A DNA stretch of 64,000 nucleotides from Aromatoleum petrolei (GCF_017894385.1 NZ_CP059560.1:3605501-3669500); one strand, 5' to 3'; shown: positions 48,809 to 58,912, counted from the first letter of the stretch. Numbers and translations: made by a program. The notes: generated by a model not told the origin, from the letters alone.

Positions 48809-51800
48809 GCGTTCTTCTCGAAGAATGCCCACGCGATGCGGTAGTCCTCTTCACGGTTGGCGCGGGCGAAGGGGGCTGTGTAAGTGCGTTCGACGGTGCG
48901 GGGGCCGCCGGGGAGGGTGTCGTCGGTGACCCATTGGGTGATGGCGGTGCCGTCAGGGACCTTGGGGGTGCCGCCTCGCGTCAAGATGGATTCGTCCTCG
49001 CCTTCGGCGGGGTAGGACCACAGGTCGTCCCAGCCGAAGTTGCCTTCGCGCGCCTTGCCGTCCGGGGTGACGATGCGAGTTTTCGGTGTGCTGCGGCTGC
49101 CCTTGCGCGGTAGGCCGACGCCGACTAGGCCTTTGCTGTTGGTGAAGACGATGCGGCCCTTGATGTCGTACCAGGTGTCGCGCTCGTAGCCTTGCATCAC
49201 CGGGAACTGCACGCGGTAGATGAGCAGCAACTCTTCCAGCGTCAGGCCGAGGGCTTGGGCCACCAGCACGTCGATTTCCACCAGCACCATGCGACGTGCG
49301 TAGTCGCTGCGCAGCGCACAATTGCGGCTCCAGGTGCTGGTGAGGTTTTGCCAGAATTCCTGGTGCAAGCGCAGGTTGGCGGGCTGGCTCCAATGCTGGT
49401 CGGCGAAGTCGAGGTCGAAAAGCTCTTCCCATAGAGGAGCGTAGTGCACCGTTAGGCAGGAGAGCACCAACGCTCGGCAAATCACTCTCTCTGAACCATG
49501 GTCGTCGCGTATTACGAGGACTGAATCTGCGGTCTCACCCCAAAAGTTGACCTTACCCGTTGTCTTGACAAAAAAATCTGCGACGAGCGAAGTCCACGTC
49601 CCAATTGTCAAGAGCAAATTGCGCCTGTCCGCGAAAGCGACGGATAGTGCACCGTCAATGTGTGCAGCCCCAGGCGGAATAATGGCGGGCGATAGAGTGC
49701 GCTCAGAGGCAGGGCCAATCATCTTTCTCGTGATTAGTCTGAAATAGTCCGTGCTCCGCTTTTTGAGCTGCTTCCCTTCATCTTCCCAGTAGACCGTGCG
49801 AACTCGCGAAAAATATTCTGTTGTGTTCTTGGATGGCCAGTAGTTTGTCCGCGGGAGATAATCGTCAGGTAAAGTGACAAGGTCGATTACATCATAATGA
49901 CCATTTGCAGTGCATACCCTTCTCGGGGATTTATAGAAGGGATTCGCAACGTGGAAATGAGGCCCGGAAAACACTATCTCTGTAGTGTCTAAAGGAAAGC
50001 GGGAATCGTTCGGAATTCGTCGATTAATTGTGCCGTCCCGCTGCTGCCGTGACTCATGCCACATTTCACTGCACATGTGATGCTCGGCGAAATCGCCTAG
50101 ACGCCGGGGCCAGGCAGCGAGTTTCCGCATTACGCTGCCCAATGCGCCGGCGTGCAGGGCGGGAAGGCGAGCTCGTATTGGTGTCGTTCCGGACTCGTCG
50201 TAGAGTCGTGCGAAGGTACTCAGTAGCGCGGTTTCGACGCGCACGATGCGGTCGCGGTGGCCGGCGGCGTTCCATTTTCCGGCTTCGTCCTTGTAGCCGC
50301 CGACCACGCCCGTTCCGTCATGCTGATAGCAGGCATCGACCGTGCTTGGGGAAAACAGATTTGAAAGATGGTCGAAGGCAGGGGCGGTGCGGTGGGGGCC
50401 GTAGATGTTCACACTGTATTTGGTGTGGTGGTCCACCTCGGCAAACAACTGCAGTTCATTCACAAATCCGAAATGCCGCCGCAACCGCGCATACACGGCC
50501 TCTCGCAGCGTTCCGCCTTTCGGGTCGTCATACGGCCCTTCGGGATGTAGCAGGCCGGTCACCCCTTGTGCGCTGTTCAGATTCCAGGCGAGCGGCATGA
50601 AGCACTTGTACAGATTGGTCTGCACGCCCTTCAAGAGCGGATAGTTTTGCACCGCATTGAGGAAGTTCTGCGTGCCCTCCGCTTCCTGGAACTCGCCAGA
50701 CCACGCCGCCTGTAGGCCGGGGAAGTCTGAAAACGCCTGTGTCCGCAGGTTAGCCAAGTTGCTTGCACTAACTTTGCGAATCGCAAACACCGGGTTCTTC
50801 TCACCCAGAATGCCGGCCTCGTTCCACTCCACCTTGAGCCAGGGCGGGTTCCCCAGAATCAGGTCGAAGCCGCCGCGGGCGAGCAGCACATCCGAAAAAC
50901 ACAGCTCCCAGTGCAGGAAGCGCTGTGCGACCGCGACCGCGTCTACCTGCTCGATGCGTGGAAATTGCTGCCGTAGCTTGCTGATGCGCAATTGTCCGAA
51001 CTTATCGTGCAGCTTCTTCTGTTCCGGCGATTTCGCAAGTGTCATCTGCCTCTCGAAGCCCACCAAGCTGCCCTGCACTTCGGGAACAAGGACCTGCGGG
51101 GCTTCGGGCGCGGTGGGCTGCAGGTCCAAGCTCGTTTGTGGGGCGAGGTCGACGATGTTGCCTTCCAGAATGGCGCCGACTTCCATCCACCATTCCTCCC
51201 GGCTTGGGAGATGGCTACTGGCAGTTATGGGCCAGAACCACAGGGCGCACCAGTAATCCATCACCAGCTTCAGGCGACGGAATGGTGTGGCGAGGTCGCC
51301 GTCCTCGTTGAGGAGTCCTTGGCGGCGGATGGCCTCCTTTTGCGCCCGGCTGATGGCTCCGCCGTTCTCGTCCTTGGCGGGCTTGTTGGGCCAGACGGCG
51401 AGAACGTCCTCGGTGCGCTCGCGGTCGCGCGCCAGCGCTTCCGTATGCTCCTTCCAAAGGTCCTCTGCGCTTTGGCTGAGCTGCTGCAGGCGCGCTATTT
51501 CGTGGGGGGCGAGTGGCGCTGTGAATGACTTGCGCCAGGTCTTGAGGCGCTCGAAGTCGTTCGGGTAAAGCGTCTTGGCCGTCTTGTCCGTGTAGTTAGC
51601 CATGCCCGGGTCAGGCAGCAGGAAGTGCCAAATTTCGTCCGCCTTCCGCGGTTCGCTCTTGGTGACGCGGCGCGGCGGTTCTTCATGCCACGTTGGTTTG
51701 GCGCCTTTCTTCAGCGATGCGGCGTTGTAGACCTGATGGCGGGCGCCGATGAGGCTGTTGCCGGCGAAGAGCTGATAACCGAACCAAGGCACACGGGCGG

Positions 51801-53955
51801 GTAACGGACGACCCAGAGCATCGGTGACCGGCTCGCCGTCTTCGTCGAGTTCGCCGTAGATGGCGTTGAGCCACAGGGAAACCTCCGCCAGTTCTACCGC
51901 TACCGGGTTGAGGTCTACGCCGAACACGTTGCGGTCGGCGAGATACATGCGCACCTTCTGCAGTTCCTGTGGGTAGGGTTTGTGCGCGATGCGGCGGCCC
52001 AGCTCCTGCTGCTTGCGCTCAAGATAGGCTTCGGCGAGCTGGTTGACCGCCTCGTTCAGGAACGCGGCGCTGCCCATGGCGGGCTCGCAGACGGTGAGGG
52101 TGAGGATGTCGTCTGCCTTCTTTACCCGGTCGCTATCCAGGAGCTCCTTCAGCGCGTACTTCACGAGGCACTGCGTGAGCACCTGCGGCGTGTAATAGCT
52201 GGCGCTCTTCTGCCTGTCGCGCCCGGCCAAGCGGTAGATAAAGCTGCCCTTGGGATAGACGCGCAGCTTGGTGTGCCCCGACTCGGTGACGTCGTAGACG
52301 CGCTCGTCCTCGGTGTACTCGCTCAGACGGCTGGCAGGGACGAACCACGCTGTGTCGAGCTTGTCGGCATCGGATGCGTTACCGGCGCGCTGACGCCGTC
52401 CGTTGGCCGACGAGTCCTCGCCAGCGTCGTCGCCGTCCTCGCCGCTTTCCTCGTCGTCCCCGCTGTCTTCGGCGGCGGCATGGCCTTTCTTGGGCGCCGG
52501 CTTGACCTCATAAAGGTCGTCCGAGGCAAAGAATCCGCGGTAGCTCAGCAGCGCCTCGTACACCGCGCCCAACTGGTTGATGGACAGCAGCTGGTAGCTG
52601 ACCCGACCGCTACGCCGGCCGCGGCCCTGTCCGCGAGTGAGGGACATCAGGCGGATGACGGTCTGCCAGACGTGATTCGGGAAGCGGACCTTACCGAGCA
52701 GCGGTAGTGTGCTGTCGTCGAAAAGGCGGCTATCTAGTGGGGCGAGGGCAAAGGTCTCCTTGGCTCCGGCGATAGTGTCGCCCAACTGGTGCTGGGTTGC
52801 GCTGTCGAGGCCGGTTCCATTGGCGACGAGCTTGAAGAGGCGGCGAAGGGTGGCGTCAAAGTAGAAGCCGTTGCGTGAGTGCGGGGTGCTCAGCGGCTGA
52901 ATCTCGAGGTCGCGCAGGCTCTCCAGGCTGTAGCCCTTGAGGTAGACCTCGCTCTTGTCGATGGGCACGTAACCCAGCTCGGGCCGCGCCTCGATATAGA
53001 ACATGAAGAGCAGCCGGTAGACGAGGCGCAAGCACTCGAGGCTGAGGTCTGCAGCGTCGAGCTGGTCCTTGCCGCTGAATATGCCTTTCTTTGCCTCGGA
53101 AGCCTGCTCGCGGAGCTGCCTCGCGGCTTCGTTGCCCAGCAACTCGATGGCTTCGCGCAGCGCGTACTTGAGGTCTTCGCTGACGCCGAAGGCGTGCTTG
53201 TGGGCGTTCTCGTCGAGGCTTTCGAGCAGGCTGTTGCCCTCGCCCGGGGCGAGACAGTCCTTGTGCAGCAGGGCGGCACAGGCCTTCAGCGTGTCGGCGT
53301 CCTTGCGGTCCAGGATGTCCGCCCAGTCGAAGCGCAGCGCCCGATTGTTGGGCCACTTGTAGCGGTCGAGTAGCAGCCACTCGTCCAGGCCGGCGAGCAG
53401 GACGTAGCGCGGAGGTGTCTCGGCACCGAAGACGGCATCGGAGAGAAGGTCGGCCCAGATTTCGTTCTGGAGTGCCGGCGGGATGGCTTCGCCGTTGAGG
53501 TGCAGGCTGAGCAGCTTGTGGTCGAGCAGGTCCTCGGTCTCGGCTCCCGGCTGGTACGCGGGGATGATGGCGAGCCGAGGAAGTTGCAGCTGCCAGAAGG
53601 GAATGGGCAGTCCGGGCACCAGTTCGTGGCTGCTGGGGCGCTTGTCGGGCGCGGCGTAACTCAGTGCCTGCAGTAGGCCCGCCTGGATTTGCGTAAAGAC
53701 TTGCCACCGTTCTGCGGCGTCGCCCGCTCGCTGCAGCTGGCTGCGCAGGCTGAACCACTTCTGCGCCCAGGCCTGCAGCCGCTTGTAGGGTGCGCGATGG
53801 TTATCGTCACCCGGGTGGGCGGCCTCAGCCGCTTCCCAAGCATCGAGGCGGGCCTTGATGTCGCCCTTGAACACCTCCGCCAGGTAGTGATGACTGTAGA
53901 ACTCGTTTTCGTTGGCGATGCCGGCGAACGTTTGAACGGCGTCAAGAACAGGCAT
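48805..53955 (-). CDS. Large adenine-type DNA methyltransferase (DrmMI/PglX/Eco57I-like)
   Basis: A 1716-aa protein whose ATG lies 2 nt after the SNF2 gene, with GGAG upstream. The N-terminal ~600 residues are helical and include a strongly acidic linker at about 495-520. The methyltransferase core begins with SYYTPQVLTQCLV and the S-adenosylmethionine motif CEPAMGSAAF near 623, where the usual GSGxF reads GSAAF. The catalytic motif is NPPW near 1031, typical of N6-adenine enzymes. A long C-terminal region probably recognises the target. The neighbourhood (SNF2 helicase upstream) matches class 1 DISARM drmD-drmMI order. It probably marks self DNA. Confidence 0.87.
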   Translation of the reverse strand: MPVLDAVQTFAGIANENEFYSHHYLAEVFKGDIKARLDAWEAAEAAHPGDDNHRAPYKRLQAWAQKWFSLRSQLQRAGDAAERWQVFTQIQAGLLQALSYAAPDKRPSSHELVPGLPIPFWQLQLPRLAIIPAYQPGAETEDLLDHKLLSLHLNGEAIPPALQNEIWADLLSDAVFGAETPPRYVLLAGLDEWLLLDRYKWPNNRALRFDWADILDRKDADTLKACAALLHKDCLAPGEGNSLLESLDENAHKHAFGVSEDLKYALREAIELLGNEAARQLREQASEAKKGIFSGKDQLDAADLSLECLRLVYRLLFMFYIEARPELGYVPIDKSEVYLKGYSLESLRDLEIQPLSTPHSRNGFYFDATLRRLFKLVANGTGLDSATQHQLGDTIAGAKETFALAPLDSRLFDDSTLPLLGKVRFPNHVWQTVIRLMSLTRGQGRGRRSGRVSYQLLSINQLGAVYEALLSYRGFFASDDLYEVKPAPKKGHAAAEDSGDDEESGEDGDDAGEDSSANGRRQRAGNASDADKLDTAWFVPASRLSEYTEDERVYDVTESGHTKLRVYPKGSFIYRLAGRDRQKSASYYTPQVLTQCLVKYALKELLDSDRVKKADDILTLTVCEPAMGSAAFLNEAVNQLAEAYLERKQQELGRRIAHKPYPQELQKVRMYLADRNVFGVDLNPVAVELAEVSLWLNAIYGELDEDGEPVTDALGRPLPARVPWFGYQLFAGNSLIGARHQVYNAASLKKGAKPTWHEEPPRRVTKSEPRKADEIWHFLLPDPGMANYTDKTAKTLYPNDFERLKTWRKSFTAPLAPHEIARLQQLSQSAEDLWKEHTEALARDRERTEDVLAVWPNKPAKDENGGAISRAQKEAIRRQGLLNEDGDLATPFRRLKLVMDYWCALWFWPITASSHLPSREEWWMEVGAILEGNIVDLAPQTSLDLQPTAPEAPQVLVPEVQGSLVGFERQMTLAKSPEQKKLHDKFGQLRISKLRQQFPRIEQVDAVAVAQRFLHWELCFSDVLLARGGFDLILGNPPWLKVEWNEAGILGEKNPVFAIRKVSASNLANLRTQAFSDFPGLQAAWSGEFQEAEGTQNFLNAVQNYPLLKGVQTNLYKCFMPLAWNLNSAQGVTGLLHPEGPYDDPKGGTLREAVYARLRRHFGFVNELQLFAEVDHHTKYSVNIYGPHRTAPAFDHLSNLFSPSTVDACYQHDGTGVVGGYKDEAGKWNAAGHRDRIVRVETALLSTFARLYDESGTTPIRARLPALHAGALGSVMRKLAAWPRRLGDFAEHHMCSEMWHESRQQRDGTINRRIPNDSRFPLDTTEIVFSGPHFHVANPFYKSPRRVCTANGHYDVIDLVTLPDDYLPRTNYWPSKNTTEYFSRVRTVYWEDEGKQLKKRSTDYFRLITRKMIGPASERTLSPAIIPPGAAHIDGALSVAFADRRNLLLTIGTWTSLVADFFVKTTGKVNFWGETADSVLVIRDDHGSERVICRALVLSCLTVHYAPLWEELFDLDFADQHWSQPANLRLHQEFWQNLTSTWSRNCALRSDYARRMVLVEIDVLVAQALGLTLEELLLIYRVQFPVMQGYERDTWYDIKGRIVFTNSKGLVGVGLPRKGSRSTPKTRIVTPDGKAREGNFGWDDLWSYPAEGEDESILTRGGTPKVPDGTAITQWVTDDTLPGGPRTVERTYTAPFARANREEDYRIAWAFFEKNA

Positions 53956-53957
53956 GG

Positions 53958-56906
53958 TCAGGCTCCGGCGGCAGCGGCGACGTTGGGGTGACAGACGCCG
54001 GCGAGAACCTGAATCCAGGGCTGCGGCTCGGTAGTCAGCGTGTCTTCCACCCAGCGGCGGTAGTCGTCGAATACGCGGTGTATGTGCTGGCTGCGCTGCT
54101 CGAAGCGGCCACGTTTCACCGTTTCGAGCTGTTTGTCGAGGTCGAGGCTTAGCTGCTCGATTTGCCGCCCTTGGAGGCGTTTCAGGTCGGCCAGGGTGTT
54201 GGCGAGGCGCTCTTCCAGCTGGGCAGAAAAGGCAGACTGCTGTGTGAGCATGTGGGAGTGCATCGTGCGCACGGCGTCGGGCAGAGCGCTTTGCATCATT
54301 TCTGTCGTCGCCGCCAGTTCAGGGGTTTGCCCGCGGTTCGGCAGCCCGCCGGCCTTGAGGCCCGCACGCGCGACGAAGGCGTCGAAAGATTCCAGGGTGA
54401 ATGCGCCTTGGCCCACGCGGCAGGCGACCTGCCATTCGACCAGCAGGGGCTGGCCCTTGCGGTTCGGGATGAGGCTCATCAGGACGAAGGCCTGCTCGCC
54501 CGACTGCAGCTTCGGGCTTTGGAGGAGCGGAGCCCGATGCCGGCCGAAATGGGTCAGCACGCGGTCGCCCAGCCATTCCATGATGGGGTGCTGCGGCCAG
54601 AGGTAGTGCAGCTTCGGCCAGGTGTCCTGTTCGGCACGAGCTTGCCGTGCGGATTCGATGGCGTGAGCCATGCGCTCGGGGCTGGCACACAGGGCGTAAT
54701 GGTCGTTGTCGGCTTGGGCCTCGCGCGGGAGCTGTCGCAGGCGCTCCTGGAGGTCCAGCGGTGCGGTCAGCGCGATAACGTTCTCTGCATCCTCGGCCAC
54801 CCACTGGCACAGGGTGTGGCCTTGGTTGAGATGGGTGAGGGCAGTCTTCGCGTAATGGAAGTCGCTGTCGAACAGCGATGCAGGCTCCGCGATGTGGGCG
54901 AGGCTGTTGCGTGCTTCCGGCCCGCAGTTCGTCTCGTCGGTGGCGGTGTCGGTGCCGAACAGCTCCATGAGCCAGTCACCGCCGTTGTCGGTGCCGGACG
55001 TAGCCGCCTCGTCCATGGCGGCTTCGACCTGTTCCGCGGTCAAGCCTTCGGCCATGTAGTCGGCGACCTTCTCGGCCTCCTTGTCCGGGTCGTACACATT
55101 GAGGAAAGCCGAGGGGTCGCCCAAGTTCAAGTTGGCCTGGTCGTCCTTGCGCTCGAGGATTTCCAGGATGCGTAGGTCGCCCTTGATTTTGTTGGTTACG
55201 GCCTCGGTGAAGAGATAGACGATTTGAGGCTGATGCTTCTGCCCGTAGCGGTCCACGCGGCCGTTGCGCTGCTGGAACACCATCAGCGACCACGGGAGGT
55301 CGAAGTGCACGAGGCGGTGGCAGAAGAAGTGGAGGTTAAGGCCCTCGCTCGCCACATCGGAGCAGAGCAGGATGCGCAGGGGGTCATCGAGGCGACCAAA
55401 TCGCTCGACCAGTTCCTGTTGCTCGGTGTCGGCCATCTGCCCGTGCAGCACCTCGATTTGGTTCGCCTTGAGCTTGAGGTCATCGGTGAGGTGCGCGCGC
55501 AGCCAACGCAGGGTTTCGATGCGCTCCGAGAAGATGACCAAGCGGTCGGCGGCATCGTTGAGCTGCCAGCCGAACTCTGATGACTTCAGGTGCTGCTTAA
55601 GGCGTTGATACTTGCTGAAATGCTCCGCTGTCGGGTCGGTGGCGAGCGGCGTCAAGGTGTCCTCGAAGTGCCGCAGGCAGTCGACTTCGGTCGCTTCCTC
55701 TGGGGTAGGGCTGCTCTTGCCCTGAAGCAACGTAATCCGTTTGCGAGTGGATTCCAGTGCCGCAGCCGGGCTCGAGAACAAGGCCTTCTGCATTGCGACG
55801 CGCTGCAGTTCCTGTTGCTTACCGGCCTTGTGCTGGCCTCCCTGCGTAAAGGGAATCTCGAGCAAGGTTCGATAGGCCGCCTCTTCCTGAGCCGTCGCGG
55901 GAGTGCGAAGGCAGGCCGTCACCCGTTCCTGGAAGTCCGCGCTGACCTGCTCGCGGATGTCCTTCTTGAAGCGCCGGATGACTAGTCCCTTACTGCGGAA
56001 ATCGTCCGGTGTGTAGTCGTCGGGGTCGGAAATGGCCGTCGGGTCGAGCAGGCTCATCAGTGACGCAAAGCTGCGCGCCGAACCGTCGTGCGGAGTGGCA
56101 GAAAGCAGCATGAGCGTGTCGGAACGTGTGGCCAGCAGCTTGGCCAGGCGGGCACGGCGGGAAAGACCGGTCTCGCCAGCGCGCGCGGCAACGTTGTGGC
56201 ATTCGTCGATGACGATGATGTCCCACCAGGCGTTCTCGAGGTAGTTGCGGTACTCGAGGTTGCTCTTCAATGTGTCGATGGAAATGATGCTGCGGTCGAA
56301 GTAGTTGAAGGGGTTGTGGTTCGCCGGAATGCGATTGCGCACCCGGGCAAGGCCGACCGAATCCAGCCGCACGAGCGGGATGGAGAAGCGGCTCCACCAC
56401 TCCTTCTGAAACTGGGTCAGCATGGCCTTCTGAGTGACCACCAGGATGCGCTTGCCGCGGCCGCGCTGAATCAGCTCGGTGGCGAGAACGCCCGCTTCGA
56501 GCGTCTTGCCCAAGCCGACGGCGTCCGCAATCAGGATGCGCGAACGCGGCTGGCGCAAGGCCTGTAGGGCCGGGTCGAGCTGGTAGGGGACCAGATTCAT
56601 CACCCCCCGATGGCCGAGATGGACCTTGTCGTCGTTAGGGACGTTGCGGCGACGCAGGCTCTCCAGATAGAGGATGCTTGCGTTGTAGGCCGGAGTCGTG
56701 TCCGGCACGAGTTCCGTTTTCTCAGGGTTGAGGACGGAAATCTTGTCTTCCAGTTCGGTCAGGAACAGCGCGGACTGGCTCCGGACCAGTTCCGAAATGC
56801 CGTCACAGGTGACAAGCCAACCGCCATCGGTGGCGGGGTCGATACGTCGAACAAGCCATTCTTCGTCGCGGATAACGACGCGGGCGCCGGGGGCGAAAGG
56901 GAGCAT
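53958..56906 (-). CDS. SNF2/Swi2-type helicase (DrmD-like)
   Basis: A 982-aa protein. The superfamily 2 motifs are ADAVGLGKT (128-135), VIDECH (234-237), LSATPHDG (269-274) and QQRNGRVDRYGQKHQ near 550. The HepA/RapA-like N-terminus (LVPYQLDPALQAL) and length near 1000 fit DrmD of class 1 DISARM. The C-terminal ~300 residues have a coiled coil (about 880-940) that may mediate contacts. First gene of the operon; its promoter is expected in 56907-57294. The ribosome binding site is weak. Confidence 0.87.
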   Translation of the reverse strand: MLPFAPGARVVIRDEEWLVRRIDPATDGGWLVTCDGISELVRSQSALFLTELEDKISVLNPEKTELVPDTTPAYNASILYLESLRRRNVPNDDKVHLGHRGVMNLVPYQLDPALQALRQPRSRILIADAVGLGKTLEAGVLATELIQRGRGKRILVVTQKAMLTQFQKEWWSRFSIPLVRLDSVGLARVRNRIPANHNPFNYFDRSIISIDTLKSNLEYRNYLENAWWDIIVIDECHNVAARAGETGLSRRARLAKLLATRSDTLMLLSATPHDGSARSFASLMSLLDPTAISDPDDYTPDDFRSKGLVIRRFKKDIREQVSADFQERVTACLRTPATAQEEAAYRTLLEIPFTQGGQHKAGKQQELQRVAMQKALFSSPAAALESTRKRITLLQGKSSPTPEEATEVDCLRHFEDTLTPLATDPTAEHFSKYQRLKQHLKSSEFGWQLNDAADRLVIFSERIETLRWLRAHLTDDLKLKANQIEVLHGQMADTEQQELVERFGRLDDPLRILLCSDVASEGLNLHFFCHRLVHFDLPWSLMVFQQRNGRVDRYGQKHQPQIVYLFTEAVTNKIKGDLRILEILERKDDQANLNLGDPSAFLNVYDPDKEAEKVADYMAEGLTAEQVEAAMDEAATSGTDNGGDWLMELFGTDTATDETNCGPEARNSLAHIAEPASLFDSDFHYAKTALTHLNQGHTLCQWVAEDAENVIALTAPLDLQERLRQLPREAQADNDHYALCASPERMAHAIESARQARAEQDTWPKLHYLWPQHPIMEWLGDRVLTHFGRHRAPLLQSPKLQSGEQAFVLMSLIPNRKGQPLLVEWQVACRVGQGAFTLESFDAFVARAGLKAGGLPNRGQTPELAATTEMMQSALPDAVRTMHSHMLTQQSAFSAQLEERLANTLADLKRLQGRQIEQLSLDLDKQLETVKRGRFEQRSQHIHRVFDDYRRWVEDTLTTEPQPWIQVLAGVCHPNVAAAAGA

Positions 56907-57294
56907 GCGAAATGCCTACAATAAACCGGTGGAACGAGCGGGGCGCATTGCCAGGTCTGTGCAGGGGGGCTCGCACAAGATGCATCGGAGTGGTCAGCAG
57001 CCGCTCGGAACAGAGCCAGCTGCAGACCGGTGCCCCTTGCCTCTGCTTGCATCCGGGCCCCTTGCTGGGGCCTGTGCCTCATGCGGCGACGTCACCTGAA
57101 AAACATTTGGCAAAACTTTGTCGATGATACGGTCGACGATGTCATTCGCAAAACTCGGTCATGCGAACTGGGGCGCCAGGGGGAATGAATGCAGCGGCCG
57201 CATGAAGTTCCGGCGATGAGGCGTATGTGAAAAAGGCAGCCGTCCTGACGTGAGAGGACCGCCACCTCGCGACCTTCCGAGTCTGTCGGCCTGA
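56907..57294. other. Promoter region of the defence operon
   Basis: 388 bp without a gene. On the - strand a TATTGT-type -10 lies near 56926-56931. Further upstream is an AT-richer stretch with two imperfect direct repeats, GCAAAACTTTGTC (57112-57124) and GCAAAACTCGGTC (57150-57162), around a GTCGAC palindrome. These are candidate regulator sites. I see no RNA gene. Confidence 0.35.
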
Positions 57295-58413
57295 TTAGCC
57301 GTCGCCTTCCTCCACTTGCGCATATCGCTTGCCCGCGGCCCTCCATTCGGTCCGAACCACCAGAAGGCGGGTGCCGTCCTTCGAGAAGTGGTAGTCGGCC
57401 ACGCGACTGCACAGTGGGGTCCGTTCTTCCTTGAGCTTTTCTAGGGCCTGGAGGAGGCCAGCCCTGAAGTTGCTCTTCCTCGATTCGTATCCTGACATCA
57501 TGTAGAGGGTGTCGACCGGCAGCCAACGCGCCCTGTCGTGACTCGCGTAGAAGTTCGCAATCCAGCCCTTCAGTCCGTCGTAATCCGCAACGTCGACGTC
57601 GACCGCCTTCCAGGCTCCCTGCCCAAACAGCTCAGCAACCGACTCGGTTATGCGAAGGAGCAGGACGTCGCTTCCTCGGAGGTCGCCGGCTTCTCCGTCT
57701 TCGAAGCTGACCGACAGAAGCTTTGGGACTTCGATGTTCATGCGCTTTACCCGGAGCCGGAGTTGGGCGAGGCTGAGCCGCAGCAAGCTTGCGCGTATCG
57801 CCTTGTGCGCTTTCACGCTGTACGCGCTGCCCATGTGACGCGCAAATTCATAGAAGGAGGTGCTGACGTGGTGTGTTCCATCCTCCGGCGACAATGGGCG
57901 CTCGCGATAGTAGTTCAGGCACGTCGCGTAGACCTGCCGGTCGAACTGGCACAAGGCGTAGCCTGAGTACATGAGCGTGATGTTATTGAACGTAATTACC
58001 TCTTTGCCCGAGACCACCAGCGTGCGGTCCCCCGCGAGCACCGCGTCGTTTGTCGCCTGAACGCTCCGGCTCGCGGAAAACAGGGCTGAACGAAGAAACG
58101 CGTCCGGCAGCGCGCGTGCGACAGATGCCCAGCTCGGTAGATAGACGTCAGCACCTCGCCGGGCCGCCTGGCGCGTACGTACGAACTGGAGTTCCGAAAC
58201 GGTCGCATTGTCCGGCAGGACGCAAACCGCTGGCTTCTCATCCCGAGCCTTCAACCTGCGGGCCATCCCGGCCGCAATGCTGCTCAGCGCTTCGGCGGCC
58301 GCCATACCTGCTTCCCGGAATTCCGGGCTGGCGTTAAAGAATGTGGTCGCGGTTCGATTCGCCAACTCGAGCAGGTCGTGCGCACCTAGAGCAGTCGGGT
58401 AGTGCCTATTCAT
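57295..58413 (-). CDS. TrfA-like replication initiator protein
   Basis: A 372-aa protein from ATG 58413 (GGGGA upstream); an open extension to 58629 looks non-coding. The layout follows TrfA of IncP plasmids, whose long form is 382 aa: an N-terminal helical region, LPDAFLRSALFSAS near 95-108, a first winged-helix region (SYSVKAHKAIRASLLRLSLAQL) and a second one with LFGQGAWKAVDVDVADY, LKGWIANFYASHD and KSNFRAGLLQALEKL. TrfA binds iterons and loads the host helicase DnaB. Arrays of 22-bp-spaced iterons lie directly upstream, which strongly supports the call. It ends 388 bp before the defence operon. Confidence 0.75.
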   Translation of the reverse strand: MNRHYPTALGAHDLLELANRTATTFFNASPEFREAGMAAAEALSSIAAGMARRLKARDEKPAVCVLPDNATVSELQFVRTRQAARRGADVYLPSWASVARALPDAFLRSALFSASRSVQATNDAVLAGDRTLVVSGKEVITFNNITLMYSGYALCQFDRQVYATCLNYYRERPLSPEDGTHHVSTSFYEFARHMGSAYSVKAHKAIRASLLRLSLAQLRLRVKRMNIEVPKLLSVSFEDGEAGDLRGSDVLLLRITESVAELFGQGAWKAVDVDVADYDGLKGWIANFYASHDRARWLPVDTLYMMSGYESRKSNFRAGLLQALEKLKEERTPLCSRVADYHFSKDGTRLLVVRTEWRAAGKRYAQVEEGDG

Positions 58414-58714
58414 TCCCCGGCCCCTCGAACTCGCGTGTGCGAAGTGCTTCGGCGCCCGTAGTTTCGAGGGCCGACGCAAACGCTCGTGAAGCCGTCCCGC
58501 CGAGTGCACGCGGTTCCTGAGCTTAGCCGGATAGTGCCCGGACGACGCTGGAAGGTGTCTTCTGCCATGGAGGGCTCGCAATGAATGAACATGCGGTTGT
58601 ATAGCGCCGCATGACCCCATGCGAGTCACGCCTGAAATGACCGGTAAGGTAAGGGAGGAAATGGTCCTCTTGACTGTCGGACAGCTGCTGTCGCAGTGCC
58701 GCGTCCGCCCCGAC

Positions 58715-58801
58715 TTGTACTCCGCAGCGCATGGGGTTGTACTCTACGGTATCCAGCTGAGCACTCTGCAGCGCTGGAACTTGTACTCCACAGTAGGCAT
58801 C
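58715..58801 (+). repeat. Iteron array 1 (four units, 22-bp period)
   Basis: Units begin at 58715, 58737, 58759 and 58781, exactly 22 bp apart. Best units read TTGTACTCCGCAGC and TTGTACTCCACAGT; the second and third are degenerate (TTGTACTCTACGGTATC, GAGCACTCTGCAGC). The regular two-turn spacing is typical of replication-initiator binding sites. Confidence 0.78.
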
Positions 58802-58912
58802 ACGCCGCGCACCGCGGAAACCGGGGGGCTCGAGCACGTCCTAGCCCTTCGTATCCCTGTAGCCTGTGTACCCCATCCCGCAGGCGTGGTATTCCTCGTC
58901 AAATGCGACAAC
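58802..58912 (+). repeat. Spacer module copy 1 following iteron array
   Basis: ~110 bp homologous to 59142-59252, at a constant 340-bp offset. Shared blocks include CGCGGAAACCGGGG, CTAGCCCTT and TAGCCTGTGTA. With the preceding array it forms a duplicated unit. Confidence 0.65.
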
